This document shows, in pieces, positions 31,673 to 40,977 of a stretch of DNA of 46,785 bases. The notes under the pieces are model-generated. The model ran no database searches. It saw only the letters and a list, made by a program, of their open reading frames with translations, and had not been told where the DNA came from. The translations under genes and the position numbers were made by a program. Source of the DNA: CAZFVY01 sp964522665 (GTDB lineage Bacteria > Verrucomicrobiota > Verrucomicrobiia > Limisphaerales > CAZFVY01); contig CAZFVY010000053.1 in NCBI GenBank assembly GCA_964522665.1, forward strand, positions 1 through 46,785, in the 5' to 3' direction. Every line of letters begins with the position of its first letter. Within the stretch, counting starts at the first letter, position 1.

Positions 31673-34558
31673 TCATTGCGGGTTATACCCGACGCGATAA
31701 TAACGCTGCGCGCCGGCGACCGGCATCGGTACGGGAACGGTGACGACGCCGTTATTAGCCGCGTTGTTCGTAAACGTCAATAAATCCTGCCAGTTCTGCG
31801 TCCCGAGATCGGTGGCGAATTGAACCGTGTAAACGGTCCCGGCCGCGCCCTGCCACGAGAGCAGCACGCTCTGCGGCGGGACATTGGTCGCCGTCAACGT
31901 CGGAAGCAACTTCACGCCGTCGAACGGACTGAGATCAAACGCGTTCGCGATGCCATCCCCGTCCGAGTCAATCGACGGGCTGTAGCGGAAATTCCGATTG
32001 ACCCGAATCGTCCGGTTATTCGGCAAGGCCACATCCACCGAGCTGTTTGGCCCCGCGAAATTGACCCAACGAAGCCGGCCACCCAGTTGTCCATCCAGTT
32101 GATCGACGGCGACGTTTGCGTCGGCGAAGTAGATCGTCATGTTGGGATCGACCGCGAGATAGGTCGCCAAATCGTTCTGAATCGTCTGACCCAACTGCAG
32201 GTAATCCACGTAGATCGCGTTCTTGGTCCCCGCGCCCGTAAAGGTCACCAAACTGTCCAGGCCCGCCCCAATGATCAGTTTCCCGATCGCGACATTATTC
32301 GTAAAGCCAGCGGGGCTTGCGCCACGATCCTCGCCCGCCCACAAATTGACAATTGCGGCTCCTTGTGGAGCCCCAACCTGCAAGCTGGTACCCAAAAGGT
32401 CGCCGATTTTAGGTTTGACTGGCAGGGTGAATCCAAGCTGGCAACTCAGCGTATTGCTCGATCCGCCGCCAGCGTCGGAGAGACTCTCAGACACGTTAAG
32501 ATACAGTCCGCCGTTTGCGCTTAGCGTATAGGCGCGCAACCGCAATGCAGCCGCGGATATTTGAGTGTCGCCGCCGGCCACGCTTGTCCCACCGACCAGG
32601 TTGCCGCTCCCAGCAGTAATCGTCACTGGCCCCGCGGAGTTCAAAAGCCCGCTGTTTTCCAAGTAGTTACAGCTGATCACAAACGCGGCCGCGTTGTTGG
32701 TACCGGAATTAACAAAATTCACGTACGGCTGAGACCGATCGCCGCCAAAATTTGCCGTGCTGGGGATATTTAGGACGCCCGCGTTCGTAAAATACTTCAC
32801 GGTCGGCGCGGTCGCCGCGCTCCAACTGTCCAAATCCCCGGTCAAGCTCAGCCGCCCGTTCAGGGTAAACGCGTCTCCGTCAACGAGAAGGCTCTCGGAC
32901 ACAATCATATTGTCGCCCACCAAAATGTTCGCGCCGCGGGTCGTCAAGTTCGCCGTATTTACCGGTACTGACGACGACAAACCCTGAGCGTCGACCATGA
33001 ACACATGGAAGCCGATTTCAATCGTATTGGTGGTGATTACGGAATTCGTTACCATGTTGTTCGTATTGTTGGGATCGGGTCCGATCGTCGTATTGGTGGT
33101 GTAGCTCGACGTATCGTTGGTCCATACTCCGCTCCACGCATTCAACTGCCCGCCCAGACGCATTACGGATTCATGGCCGAGGTTTTTGAAACTGAGGAGC
33201 CCATTTGTCGAACCTAGATCGAAGCTGACGTTCTGCGTATCCAAGACGGCCCCGCTGACCCCATTCGTCGCATCCGTATTGATATGGGTGGCGCGAATAG
33301 ACACCAAGCCTTCACCGCGGATGCGTGTTTTGGTGAGATCAAGCGATGCCGCCACGACCTCGATCCGCCCTGGCAGGTTGGTTAAAGACGCGCCCGGCAG
33401 CGTCGATACCTGCGAGACGAGTGAGTCAACAGTTGCGGAGTAAGCGGCGTAAATATTTGTCACGAAAACATTGGAGAAGCTGGTATCGTAGAGCAAGTTG
33501 GACGCGATGACCCCATTTCCACCCGAACCGAGCGTGTACTCGGTTGGCGGAACTCGTTCCAATAGATAAGACGCTGGCCGAAATCCACCGCCATTGAAGT
33601 TGGGCAGAAGGTCAAGATTCGTTTCGGACGCGATCGTGTCCTCCAGATAGAGGCTCGTTGTAAACGGTAGTCCGGTAACCACATTGGTTAAAGCTAAGTT
33701 CAGGGCAACGGTCGCCGTCCGAAATGCATTGGTCGGCTGCGTACTCGGGAAGAACTTTGCGCGCGCGCTGATGTTGGTGTCATTAATTCCGACGAATACC
33801 GCCTGAACTATCCAATTGGTAGGCGTTACCGCGTTGGTATAAATGAACACCGCCGGATTCAAAAAGCCTAACTGCGTCCGCCCGCGCCCGAACGCGGTGA
33901 AGACGTTATGAATGGGCGAGATGACCGTGACATTGCTGCCCGCGACCTTGAGGATGGTCGAGCTATTCATGTTCTGGTTGGAGCTGGCCCAATAATTATC
34001 ATAAATCGCGATATCGGGGATGAATCCGTTCGTGAGATTGATCGAACCGTTCGGTTGGAGCGGCTGAATTTGGAGCCCCCCACGCGTAAAATCAAGATTC
34101 TGCCCCTCCAAATGCATGACGCCACCCGCCCCAGCGCCAAAGGTGCCTTGATTGACAATATTCGTCGCAGAAATCGTCAGGAACGAAATCGGTTGCGAGC
34201 CTCGACCACCTAGTACCAAAGTCGGGACATTGACGTCCTGGGCGATCACCGAGGCGCCAATACCGTTGTAGAAGCTTGCCGCTGGCAGGCGAACTCCAAC
34301 ACTGGCCGCGAGGTCAAATTGGAATCCGACTCCGCCCGTGATCGTCCCTTTATTCGTAAAAGTCAGCGTATTCTGCGTGTCGAACGGATCGGTCGTGAAA
34401 CCACTAAACGTTCCGAGATTCAGAAAATTCCGCGCGTCAATCGGAGGATTGGTCGCGTAGTCGTAGTTGCCCTGGTTGACGAAATTCAACGACGTCTGCG
34501 CCAAGGCAGCGACGGAGAACGCCAAGGCCGCTGAAACGGCAAGTAATCTGTGCTTCAT
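31673..34558 (-). CDS. Large secreted protein, predicted beta-helix, uncharacterised
   Basis: The 961-residue protein has a signal peptide (LLAVSAALAFSVAALAQ). The body is rich in Asn, Thr, Gly and Val, with short recurring strand-like units (FVNQGNY, FLNLGTF, FTNKGTI, NIVNQGTF). These resemble right-handed beta-helix or autotransporter passenger proteins, but no autotransporter barrel is present. A calcium-binding thrombospondin-3-like motif (DSDGDGIANAFDLSPFDG) lies about 90 residues from the end. The C-terminal module runs from LLSWQGAAGTVYTVQF through NWQDL to RYYRVGYNPQ, the same type as in three other proteins here. It ends 28 bases after the 490-residue protein gene, so the two are probably cotranscribed. 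Function unknown; a surface or matrix protein is the simplest guess. Confidence 0.8.
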   Translation of the reverse strand: MKHRLLAVSAALAFSVAALAQTSLNFVNQGNYDYATNPPIDARNFLNLGTFSGFTTDPFDTQNTLTFTNKGTITGGVGFQFDLAASVGVRLPAASFYNGIGASVIAQDVNVPTLVLGGRGSQPISFLTISATNIVNQGTFGAGAGGVMHLEGQNLDFTRGGLQIQPLQPNGSINLTNGFIPDIAIYDNYWASSNQNMNSSTILKVAGSNVTVISPIHNVFTAFGRGRTQLGFLNPAVFIYTNAVTPTNWIVQAVFVGINDTNISARAKFFPSTQPTNAFRTATVALNLALTNVVTGLPFTTSLYLEDTIASETNLDLLPNFNGGGFRPASYLLERVPPTEYTLGSGGNGVIASNLLYDTSFSNVFVTNIYAAYSATVDSLVSQVSTLPGASLTNLPGRIEVVAASLDLTKTRIRGEGLVSIRATHINTDATNGVSGAVLDTQNVSFDLGSTNGLLSFKNLGHESVMRLGGQLNAWSGVWTNDTSSYTTNTTIGPDPNNTNNMVTNSVITTNTIEIGFHVFMVDAQGLSSSVPVNTANLTTRGANILVGDNMIVSESLLVDGDAFTLNGRLSLTGDLDSWSAATAPTVKYFTNAGVLNIPSTANFGGDRSQPYVNFVNSGTNNAAAFVISCNYLENSGLLNSAGPVTITAGSGNLVGGTSVAGGDTQISAAALRLRAYTLSANGGLYLNVSESLSDAGGGSSNTLSCQLGFTLPVKPKIGDLLGTSLQVGAPQGAAIVNLWAGEDRGASPAGFTNNVAIGKLIIGAGLDSLVTFTGAGTKNAIYVDYLQLGQTIQNDLATYLAVDPNMTIYFADANVAVDQLDGQLGGRLRWVNFAGPNSSVDVALPNNRTIRVNRNFRYSPSIDSDGDGIANAFDLSPFDGVKLLPTLTATNVPPQSVLLSWQGAAGTVYTVQFATDLGTQNWQDLLTFTNNAANNGVVTVPVPMPVAGAQRYYRVGYNPQ

Positions 34559-34586
34559 AAGGAAATCATGAATGACGGTTCGGCCT

Positions 34587-36059
34587 TCACTGCCCGCCTA
34601 ACACCAGCCGCTCAAGTTGCTGTATGGAAAATTTGGTCGGGTATAGGACCGGCGCGTTCGTCGATCCATCGAACGAGCCCCACCAGGCAACCGGACTAGC
34701 CCCCGCCTGACTCAAATCGCCGCCCGGAAAAGTATTGATGAACGCCGGCCCTACCTTGTTATACCTCATAAATGACGGAGCTATCATCTGACCCGGACCG
34801 TCACCGGCGATTCCCGCGCCGTTGATGGCGCTATTGTTTACCCAACTGTTATTCCGGGCATATAATGAGTCGGAAAATGCCGGCGCGGCCAAGTCCTGCG
34901 CGACAAAAACAATATCCGGTTGCGTAAGCACCCGCGTCAGCTGTTGCTGCACCCGCACGCCGTTCGTCACCACGGTGTCCGTAAACACGTCAATGATTGG
35001 ATTGGGTAAAGCGCCCACCAAGGAATCATAATTAGCCCGGACAAAGGTAATCTTATCGATGCCACCGCGCACGGCCTGATCGATGATGTTCGTATTCACC
35101 GCCACCGTAATGATGTTCGTTGTGGATACACCGTTGGTATTGACCACGTTAGTGAGCGCGAATTGAGAAGGCCCAAAGGGACTTCCGGTTCCGGTCTGCC
35201 CACCCGGAGCGCCGAACGGACTGCCGGCGCCACCACCACCGCTGGAGAAGAAGAAACCGCTGCTTCTAAAAGAATTTGTCGGGGCGCTCTCGGTAACTCG
35301 ATTTAGCGGCTGGTAGATGTAATAGAGACCGCCAACGTCATCACGAGTCAGCCCGGTATAATAGCTGCCGGTCTCGAAATGGGGAAGAGTCGTAACCCCC
35401 CCGCCGGCGAAAGTTGCGACCGGCTCGGCGAAAAGTAGCGGATCAACCGGCTGAGTGACGGGAAACGATCCCGGTACGCCGTTCTGATTATCGAAGATGG
35501 TGGTCCAAGTCCAAAGCTGACCATTTATATACGGTGAAGGCCGCCAGGTATCCGGGTCGAAGTTACGCATGATCGTAAGGTAATTCGTGGTCATCGGTAT
35601 TGTCGTATCGCGTAAACGCAAGGTAAATACGTACCGAGTTGGGTCTGTCAACCCTATCATCTCGAGTAACCGCGACAGCGTCACCGATCGAACATCAAAC
35701 AATCCCAAGGCCTGCGCCTGAAAGTTAACCCGTTGAGAGTACCTAGGATATTTATTAATGTCGATTTGCGACATTGGTGGCAACGCGTTCATCATCGCGA
35801 TCGCCTTTTCTACTTCGACCACCGCCTGTTGCCCAAAATAGTTCAGGAATGATTCGTCGAAGGCGTAGTAGATGCGGGGAACGCTCCACCGATAGGCTTC
35901 GCTGATGTTCATCGGACCGCCGATATCCGCCGGAGTGGCATAGCCGATGGTGGTCGTTTGCCATGGAGCCAACGGCCCGATCAGCGTAAACGCCGAGACG
36001 TGGCGGACGTCGGACACCGCCACAAGGGCGGTCAAAAACATTAAAAATATTCGCCGCAT
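34587..36059 (-). CDS. Secreted uncharacterised protein, possibly a degenerate metallopeptidase fold
   Basis: The 490-residue protein has a signal peptide (FLMFLTALVAVSDV, cleavage near VSA-FTL). I do not know a named family. RWSVPRIYYAFDESFLNYFG followed by VEVEKAIAMMN (residues 58-91) resembles the start of matrixin-type metalloproteases. GLTRDDVGGLYYIYQ (236-250) resembles the usual end of that domain. The zinc motif HExxH is absent, so if the fold is right the protein is not a normal protease. A Gly/Ser/Phe-rich linker lies at about 267-300, and a further domain to the end (SFDGSTNAPVLYPTKF) does not carry the C-terminal module of its neighbours. It sits 12 bases after the 630-residue protein gene and 28 before the 961-residue one, so the three form an operon. 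Confidence 0.7.
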   Translation of the reverse strand: MRRIFLMFLTALVAVSDVRHVSAFTLIGPLAPWQTTTIGYATPADIGGPMNISEAYRWSVPRIYYAFDESFLNYFGQQAVVEVEKAIAMMNALPPMSQIDINKYPRYSQRVNFQAQALGLFDVRSVTLSRLLEMIGLTDPTRYVFTLRLRDTTIPMTTNYLTIMRNFDPDTWRPSPYINGQLWTWTTIFDNQNGVPGSFPVTQPVDPLLFAEPVATFAGGGVTTLPHFETGSYYTGLTRDDVGGLYYIYQPLNRVTESAPTNSFRSSGFFFSSGGGGAGSPFGAPGGQTGTGSPFGPSQFALTNVVNTNGVSTTNIITVAVNTNIIDQAVRGGIDKITFVRANYDSLVGALPNPIIDVFTDTVVTNGVRVQQQLTRVLTQPDIVFVAQDLAAPAFSDSLYARNNSWVNNSAINGAGIAGDGPGQMIAPSFMRYNKVGPAFINTFPGGDLSQAGASPVAWWGSFDGSTNAPVLYPTKFSIQQLERLVLGGQ

Positions 36060-36071
36060 AGAAAATCCAGT

Positions 36072-37964
36072 CTATCTCACCCGAAGAATACGGTAAAATG
36101 ATACCGACGCAGCCGCTTCCGCTGAGATTGAGTCAACAGCGCCAGCCGCGAACCGGGGCTGTCCAAAATTGTTCCACGTCCTGGTGTCAGTCGAAATCTG
36201 CGCCTGATAGACGAAGCCCGGCTGCGTGTTCCATTCGACGCGCCGTCCTTGATCGCTAACCGTGAAACGCAGTCGAAGCGCGCTGCTCGGGTCGGTCGGA
36301 TCCGTTCCCGCTAAGAACTCCTGCAGGTTCGTGACGCCATCGCCATCGCTGTCCGCGTTGGCGGCGGGCCAATTAGCCGGGTTTGGGCCCCAGAACTTTG
36401 CCTGCCAATCGTCCGGCAGACCATCGTGGTTAGCGTCTTTGCCCCAAGTGGTTGCGGAGCTTGCAACGGACAATGGCGACCGCTGCCCGTTGGCCAAAAC
36501 AAAGGCGAGTTTGACCGAATGCGCACTGCTCGCCGCAAGGTCTGTAATCGTGCAAAAGTTGTTCGTCACGACAATCGGCGTCGCATTGTTATCGAGGTAC
36601 AACTCGTAATGATCCACGCTATATCCCTCAAGGATCGGCCAGGCGACGCCGAGCGAATCGTAGTCGGAGGCGGAAACGTATGGCGCATCCGGCGGGAGCA
36701 AGGTCTGGGTGGCGTTGTATCGCTGAGCAAACAGGTCAAAACTGGTGCCCGCCACAAAACCAGACCAGACCGCGAGGAAGCGGCCATTGCCGTCCGAGCC
36801 AACCGTGGGCTGCAACTGCTGACTAATGGTCGTGGTATTGACCAAGAATTCGACACCCTCGGGTGCTCCATTGTCCGAAATGAATCGGCCGTAAACCCCC
36901 TCACGAGAGCCGTCCTGCCCCACGCTCGTCCACACCACCAGATGGTCGCTTCCGGAGGCGCAAATCCGCGGCCCGTACTGGTCGCCATCCGTGAACGCGT
37001 TGATTCGCGTCGCCTGCGGCGCTTTCGCCGTCCCGTTGGAATTAAACGGGCGACCCACGACATCCCAACCTTGCGCGCCATTGGCCGTTGGATAGACGCC
37101 GACGTTCTCACTCCATACTACCAAAAACCCACCGTCAGGCGTCAGGTCGATACCCGGGTTCGCACACACGTTCGTACCGCTATTGATGAGTATCTCATCA
37201 CTTGCAACCGCGCCGGAAGCTCCATAAAGGCGTCCGTAGATGTCAACGCTCTTGTCAAACCGTTGAAGTTCGGAAACCCAAACGATCGCGAAACCGCCGC
37301 TCGGTAGAGCCGTGATCGCGGGGGTGCGCTGGTTGTTGGCCGTGGTTTGATTGACTTGAAATTCAGTTCCGATATTGGCTCCGGCGGCGGTAAAACGTTG
37401 AGCGAAGACCCCGAGCATATCACCGTCCTGGCCGAAACTTTGCCAGGCGACGACGACGCTGCCATCCGTCAAGGTGGCCACGACCGGGTTTACTTGGTTG
37501 TTGTTATTGGTCGCCGCGTAGGCGCTGATCGCGATGTCAGGCGTCGCAAACGTGCCCGCCGGCTTCAGGAAGCGGGCATAAACCTTCTGAAAACCAAGGG
37601 TTCCCCCTTGCCAGACGAAGACCGCGCCGCCGTCCTGGAGGAGCGAGAGTTGCGGATTCTCCTGGTCCCCGGCGCCGTCATGATTGATGCGAAACGACCC
37701 GAGGCTCGCGGAAAGGTTGCTGTCCAACCGTTGGGCGCTGATGCCCAATCCGTCGCCATCCGTCCGATTATCCTGCCAGACCAGGAAACCGCCGCTGCGG
37801 TTGATCTTGATTTGGGGGTAGTTTTGATCGCCCGGCAGGGCGCCGACGATGGCGTACTCACCTCCAGAGGCCGGAAAGACGGTCTGGGCGGATGCCAGCA
37901 GGGGCAATCCGCTAATCAGCCCGACGAGGGAAAGCCTTTTGACTGCGCGTAACAGTGATGGCAT
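36072..37964 (-). CDS. Secreted repeat (propeller-like) protein with FnIII, calcium-binding and C-terminal sorting-like module
   Basis: The 630-residue protein has a signal peptide (LSLVGLISGLPLLASAQ). Residues about 45-420 contain seven or so repeats of roughly 50-60 residues with the pattern DGGF-x-VVW-S-x-QDG-x-GVFAQRF and then EFxVN. Examples are GGFLVWQDNRTDGDGLG, GSVVVAWQSFGQDG and GRFLAVWSGF. This recurring motif is known from large extracellular proteins of other bacteria and suggests a beta-propeller. An FnIII-like domain (about 430-515) follows, then thrombospondin-3-like calcium motifs (DANHDGLPDDWQ, DSDGDGVTNLQEFLAGTDP). The C-terminal module runs from VEWNTQPGFVYQAQIS through TWNNFG to SFYRILRVR. 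It is the first gene of the three-gene secreted-protein operon, with a candidate promoter directly upstream. Confidence 0.82.
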   Translation of the reverse strand: MPSLLRAVKRLSLVGLISGLPLLASAQTVFPASGGEYAIVGALPGDQNYPQIKINRSGGFLVWQDNRTDGDGLGISAQRLDSNLSASLGSFRINHDGAGDQENPQLSLLQDGGAVFVWQGGTLGFQKVYARFLKPAGTFATPDIAISAYAATNNNNQVNPVVATLTDGSVVVAWQSFGQDGDMLGVFAQRFTAAGANIGTEFQVNQTTANNQRTPAITALPSGGFAIVWVSELQRFDKSVDIYGRLYGASGAVASDEILINSGTNVCANPGIDLTPDGGFLVVWSENVGVYPTANGAQGWDVVGRPFNSNGTAKAPQATRINAFTDGDQYGPRICASGSDHLVVWTSVGQDGSREGVYGRFISDNGAPEGVEFLVNTTTISQQLQPTVGSDGNGRFLAVWSGFVAGTSFDLFAQRYNATQTLLPPDAPYVSASDYDSLGVAWPILEGYSVDHYELYLDNNATPIVVTNNFCTITDLAASSAHSVKLAFVLANGQRSPLSVASSATTWGKDANHDGLPDDWQAKFWGPNPANWPAANADSDGDGVTNLQEFLAGTDPTDPSSALRLRFTVSDQGRRVEWNTQPGFVYQAQISTDTRTWNNFGQPRFAAGAVDSISAEAAASVSFYRILRVR

Positions 37965-37976
37965 AACGATTACTTA

Positions 37977-38005
37977 CTTCTAACAAAGCATTCTTGCTCT
38001 GTCCA
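37977..38005 (-). promoter_or_regulatory. Candidate promoter of the three-gene secreted-protein operon
   Basis: On the minus strand, TGGACA (38005-38000) matches the -35 at five of six positions, and TAGAAG (37982-37977) matches the -10 at four of six, with a 17-base spacer. The start would be about six bases before the ATG at 37964. The rest of the 279-base gap after the secretin gene contains several TCCGA/TCGGA half-sites and a T6 run (minus strand, near 38070-38075), but no clean terminator. Confidence 0.42.
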
Positions 38006-38243
38006 CGTTTTCTCAGTATTTAGGTGCGTTTGCAGCAGGTTTGGTTCCCAAATTTCGGCGGTGAGCGAAAAAACCTGAATATCCGAGCGTTTCGGACTCA
38101 TTTGGAGCCTCCCGAGACGGCCATTCGGTCCGAAACAACCGGCCAGAGCGGGCCTCGCGGCCAAACCCTGCCCAACGCGATTCCCAGCGATCAGATGGCG
38201 CATGGTTCACCTTTCTCGGATTCGTCCGCTAGGGCCGAATTGC

Positions 38244-40949
38244 CTATTGGGTGATCGGCTTCTGGGGCGGGATCGCCTGGGGATCGTACGGCAGGTTGTC
38301 CCGGTTATGAACATAATTGCCAGCCGGATCGATAATGTTCGGCGTCACGAACACCAGAAGGTTCTTCTTGGTTGCCGTAGTCGCCTCGCTCCGGAAGAAC
38401 CGCCCGAGGAATGGAATATCTCCCAAGACCGGAACCTGGTCTTTGATTTTGGTAACGTTCTCCGAGATCAAGCCGCCGAGGACGACCGTCTGGCCATCCC
38501 AAACAATCGCGCTGGTCGTAATGGTCCGCGCGCGGAAATGCGGCAACGGTAGTTGCGCGGTGATGGGAAGGCCAACCGTATTGCCCGCGACCGCGATGGC
38601 CTCAGGAACGAACTGCCCCGGATTGTCGTACCCGATAAACTCCGAGAAGGAGGGCAGCAACGTCATCTGGATGGTGTAACCGTCGGATGAGAGGTACGGA
38701 ATGATGTCCAAGCTAGGGCCGAACGGCAAGGGCTGGGTCGTATAGTTTTGGGAGGGCGCCACCGCGCCGCCCGTTCCGCCCAACGCGCCGCCCGCGGTGG
38801 CGGTTTGGGTCGTATTGAGACCGGTAACAATCGTTTGGATGTCAACTACTTGAATTTGGGCCTGGCGACCACTCACGGTGGTAACCTTCGGCGCCGAGAG
38901 CAAATCTACCCCGCCCCGCTGCTGTAACGCGCGAACCACCATGCGGAATTGAGGGTCGGTGAGGATGCCCGTCAACGTGCCTACGGTTGGGATGGAGTTT
39001 TGATCTCCCGTCGTATTGCGCAACCCACTGGTGAGCAATTGATCGCTACCAAAATTGGGAGCCACGGACGGAGTGCCGAACGTGCCGGGAAACACTCCCG
39101 AGGGATTCGCCACGGTCGGGGCGCCGTTGTACGACGGGGCCGTGCCGCCCTGCAGCCCGAGGGCGCCGCCGCTCATGGCGACGTTGCCGAGGTACCAATC
39201 GAAGCCGAGCGCTTTACTGTCGATCTGACTGATCTCCGCGAACTTCGCTTCAATCGTAATTTCCGCGGGGGTTTCGTTCAACGTCTCGATGGCCTGTTGG
39301 ACGATGTCGAGCTCCTGCATGGTGGCCCGAACCATCAATAGTCCGCTGCGGTCGTTGAAGAACAGCGCGTTCGGCGGCCCAAGATTCAGGCCCGCCGCGG
39401 TAAAGAAATCACGCACGAGGTCCTGGCTCCTAACCGTCAGGTTCGTGTTGATGACACCGGGAAGCCCACGGGTGCCGCCACCGACTCCACCGATGCCGCC
39501 GCCACCGCCACCGCCGCCACCACCACCGACGCCCCCGACCGAAGATTGTCCCCCGTTGCCAGTGACATCGATCGCAGGCACGCTGAAGATTGAGGTACCG
39601 CCAGCGCCGCCAGCGCCGCCGCCACCGCCACCGCCGCCGGCGCCGCCCTGGCCACCGCTGGTCGAGACATTCCCGAATGGCAACGAATAGACACCGATTA
39701 GACCTTGGATGAACGTATTCGGGTTAACCTTGTAAAACCGAGTAAAAAGATGAGCCGCGTCCGCCGTTTTTTGAGAAAAGACAACCGCGTAATCTTCAAT
39801 GCTGTATTTGAGCGGATGGTCCGCGACGATCGTGATCGCCTGTAGTACCTCGCTCAAGGAAACGTTGCGCAACGGCGGATCAATTTTGACGAGCACGCTG
39901 CTCATGTCCAAGGGTTCCGGGGCGGGAGCAGGAACGATCTGGCCGGTTTGCGGATCAATTGTGCCAGCGCCGCCGCTGGCCGAAGCTTCCGCGTTGGGAT
40001 TGACCATGAAGTTGATGCCTTTTTGATCAGGATCACGCTTCCGAGCCTGTTCGTCCAAGTACTTCAGCACCTCCGGCAACGGCAATGCCTGGAAGAAAAC
40101 CTGTTCCACTTTTATGATATCGAGCTTGTGCTGGATTTCGCTCCGGCCAACGCTGGTATGGGTGAGATTCGTGGTAGCGAAAGGATTCGGCACTGGCAAA
40201 CGTTCCCGCGTCGTGGGCGGGTTCCAGGCTTTTTCCACATCGACGATCGCGTTTTTCGCGCTAATCTCCCGCTTGCGGGCCTCTTCGGAATACCGCGCCT
40301 CGCTAATCAACGCTAAATAGTAAAACGCGGGACGGTTGGCGGGATCCTGACGGGTGGCCTGCTTGAGCTTGGCTTCGGCCTCGTCGAACTTGCGCATCTC
40401 GTAAAGCAGTTTGCCGTCCTGCACGAGCGTCGAAGTCTTGATCCCGTCATTCCGAAATTCCGGAATCAAGGCGATCATCTCCTTGCTCGGAATATTCCCT
40501 TTCTGCGCCTCCAGTAATTTGTCGTTAGCCCATTTAAAATTCTGCGAGTAGGTATCGCCCGGGTTGACGACCAAGATCCGCTTCACCTGCGCGTCTGCCT
40601 CGGCCAAATCACCGTGACGCTGAGCCAGTTCCGCCAGTTTCAAGCGCACCGAAGTCAACCCGTCCACGGTTTCCTGCGTCTCTTTGTCAATCCCCACGCC
40701 GACTGATCTGGCAATCACATAGGCGTCCTCGTAAAGCTTCGCGGACTGCGACAACCGGGTGGCCACCGGGACGTTCTTGTTATCCTGCGCGGCCTGCGCG
40801 TCAGCGATGGTCCGACGCAAATTGATTTTCGCCTCTTCACGCCGCACGGCTTCTTCCTCGGCCGTTTGAGCCGGCGTCTGCGCCCATGACGGCACGCACG
40901 CGGCAAGCAGGATCAACAAACTGAGACTGAGATTAATGGTGGCTTTCAT
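38244..40949 (-). CDS. Outer-membrane secretin with N-terminal TPR region (Amuc_1098/PilQ-like)
   Basis: The start is the ATG at 40949 (MKATINLSLSLLILLAAC), which gives a proper signal peptide and 901 residues; the open frame upstream runs 134 bases into the preceding gene and lacks support. Residues about 20-330 are helical with TPR-like repeats (RILVVNPGD, KLLYEMRKFDEAEAKL, DPANRPAFYYLALISEA). An STN/N-domain region (QALPLPEVLKYLDEQ) follows, then two glycine-rich linkers around an N1-type domain. The secretin core has PAEITIEAKFAEIS, LLSAPKVTTVSGRQA, and the terminal VLGGLISENVTKIKDQVPVLGDIPFLGRFF. It should form the outer-membrane channel of a type IV pilus or type II-like machine. It is the last gene of the pilM-N-O-P-Q-like operon, matching the position of Amuc_1098. 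Confidence 0.92.
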   Translation of the reverse strand: MKATINLSLSLLILLAACVPSWAQTPAQTAEEEAVRREEAKINLRRTIADAQAAQDNKNVPVATRLSQSAKLYEDAYVIARSVGVGIDKETQETVDGLTSVRLKLAELAQRHGDLAEADAQVKRILVVNPGDTYSQNFKWANDKLLEAQKGNIPSKEMIALIPEFRNDGIKTSTLVQDGKLLYEMRKFDEAEAKLKQATRQDPANRPAFYYLALISEARYSEEARKREISAKNAIVDVEKAWNPPTTRERLPVPNPFATTNLTHTSVGRSEIQHKLDIIKVEQVFFQALPLPEVLKYLDEQARKRDPDQKGINFMVNPNAEASASGGAGTIDPQTGQIVPAPAPEPLDMSSVLVKIDPPLRNVSLSEVLQAITIVADHPLKYSIEDYAVVFSQKTADAAHLFTRFYKVNPNTFIQGLIGVYSLPFGNVSTSGGQGGAGGGGGGGGAGGAGGTSIFSVPAIDVTGNGGQSSVGGVGGGGGGGGGGGIGGVGGGTRGLPGVINTNLTVRSQDLVRDFFTAAGLNLGPPNALFFNDRSGLLMVRATMQELDIVQQAIETLNETPAEITIEAKFAEISQIDSKALGFDWYLGNVAMSGGALGLQGGTAPSYNGAPTVANPSGVFPGTFGTPSVAPNFGSDQLLTSGLRNTTGDQNSIPTVGTLTGILTDPQFRMVVRALQQRGGVDLLSAPKVTTVSGRQAQIQVVDIQTIVTGLNTTQTATAGGALGGTGGAVAPSQNYTTQPLPFGPSLDIIPYLSSDGYTIQMTLLPSFSEFIGYDNPGQFVPEAIAVAGNTVGLPITAQLPLPHFRARTITTSAIVWDGQTVVLGGLISENVTKIKDQVPVLGDIPFLGRFFRSEATTATKKNLLVFVTPNIIDPAGNYVHNRDNLPYDPQAIPPQKPITQ
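39472..39657 (-). repeat. Two polyglycine-coding trinucleotide tracts in the secretin gene
   Basis: The tracts at about 39472-39540 and 39597-39657 are nearly pure GGN codons on the coding strand. Each encodes a run of Gly with few Ala, Val, Ile or Ser residues. The flanking segments are FSVPAIDVTGNGGQSS and TRGLPGVINTN. Such tracts can gain or lose codons by replication slippage without breaking the frame, so linker length may vary between strains. Confidence 0.75.
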
Positions 40950-40977
40950 CTTGGTGGTTTTGCTCGAAACGAAGAGC

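Noticed and set aside
39289..39690. Proline-rich plus-strand frame opposite the secretin
   Set aside because: The proline run is the reverse complement of the polyglycine codons in the secretin gene.
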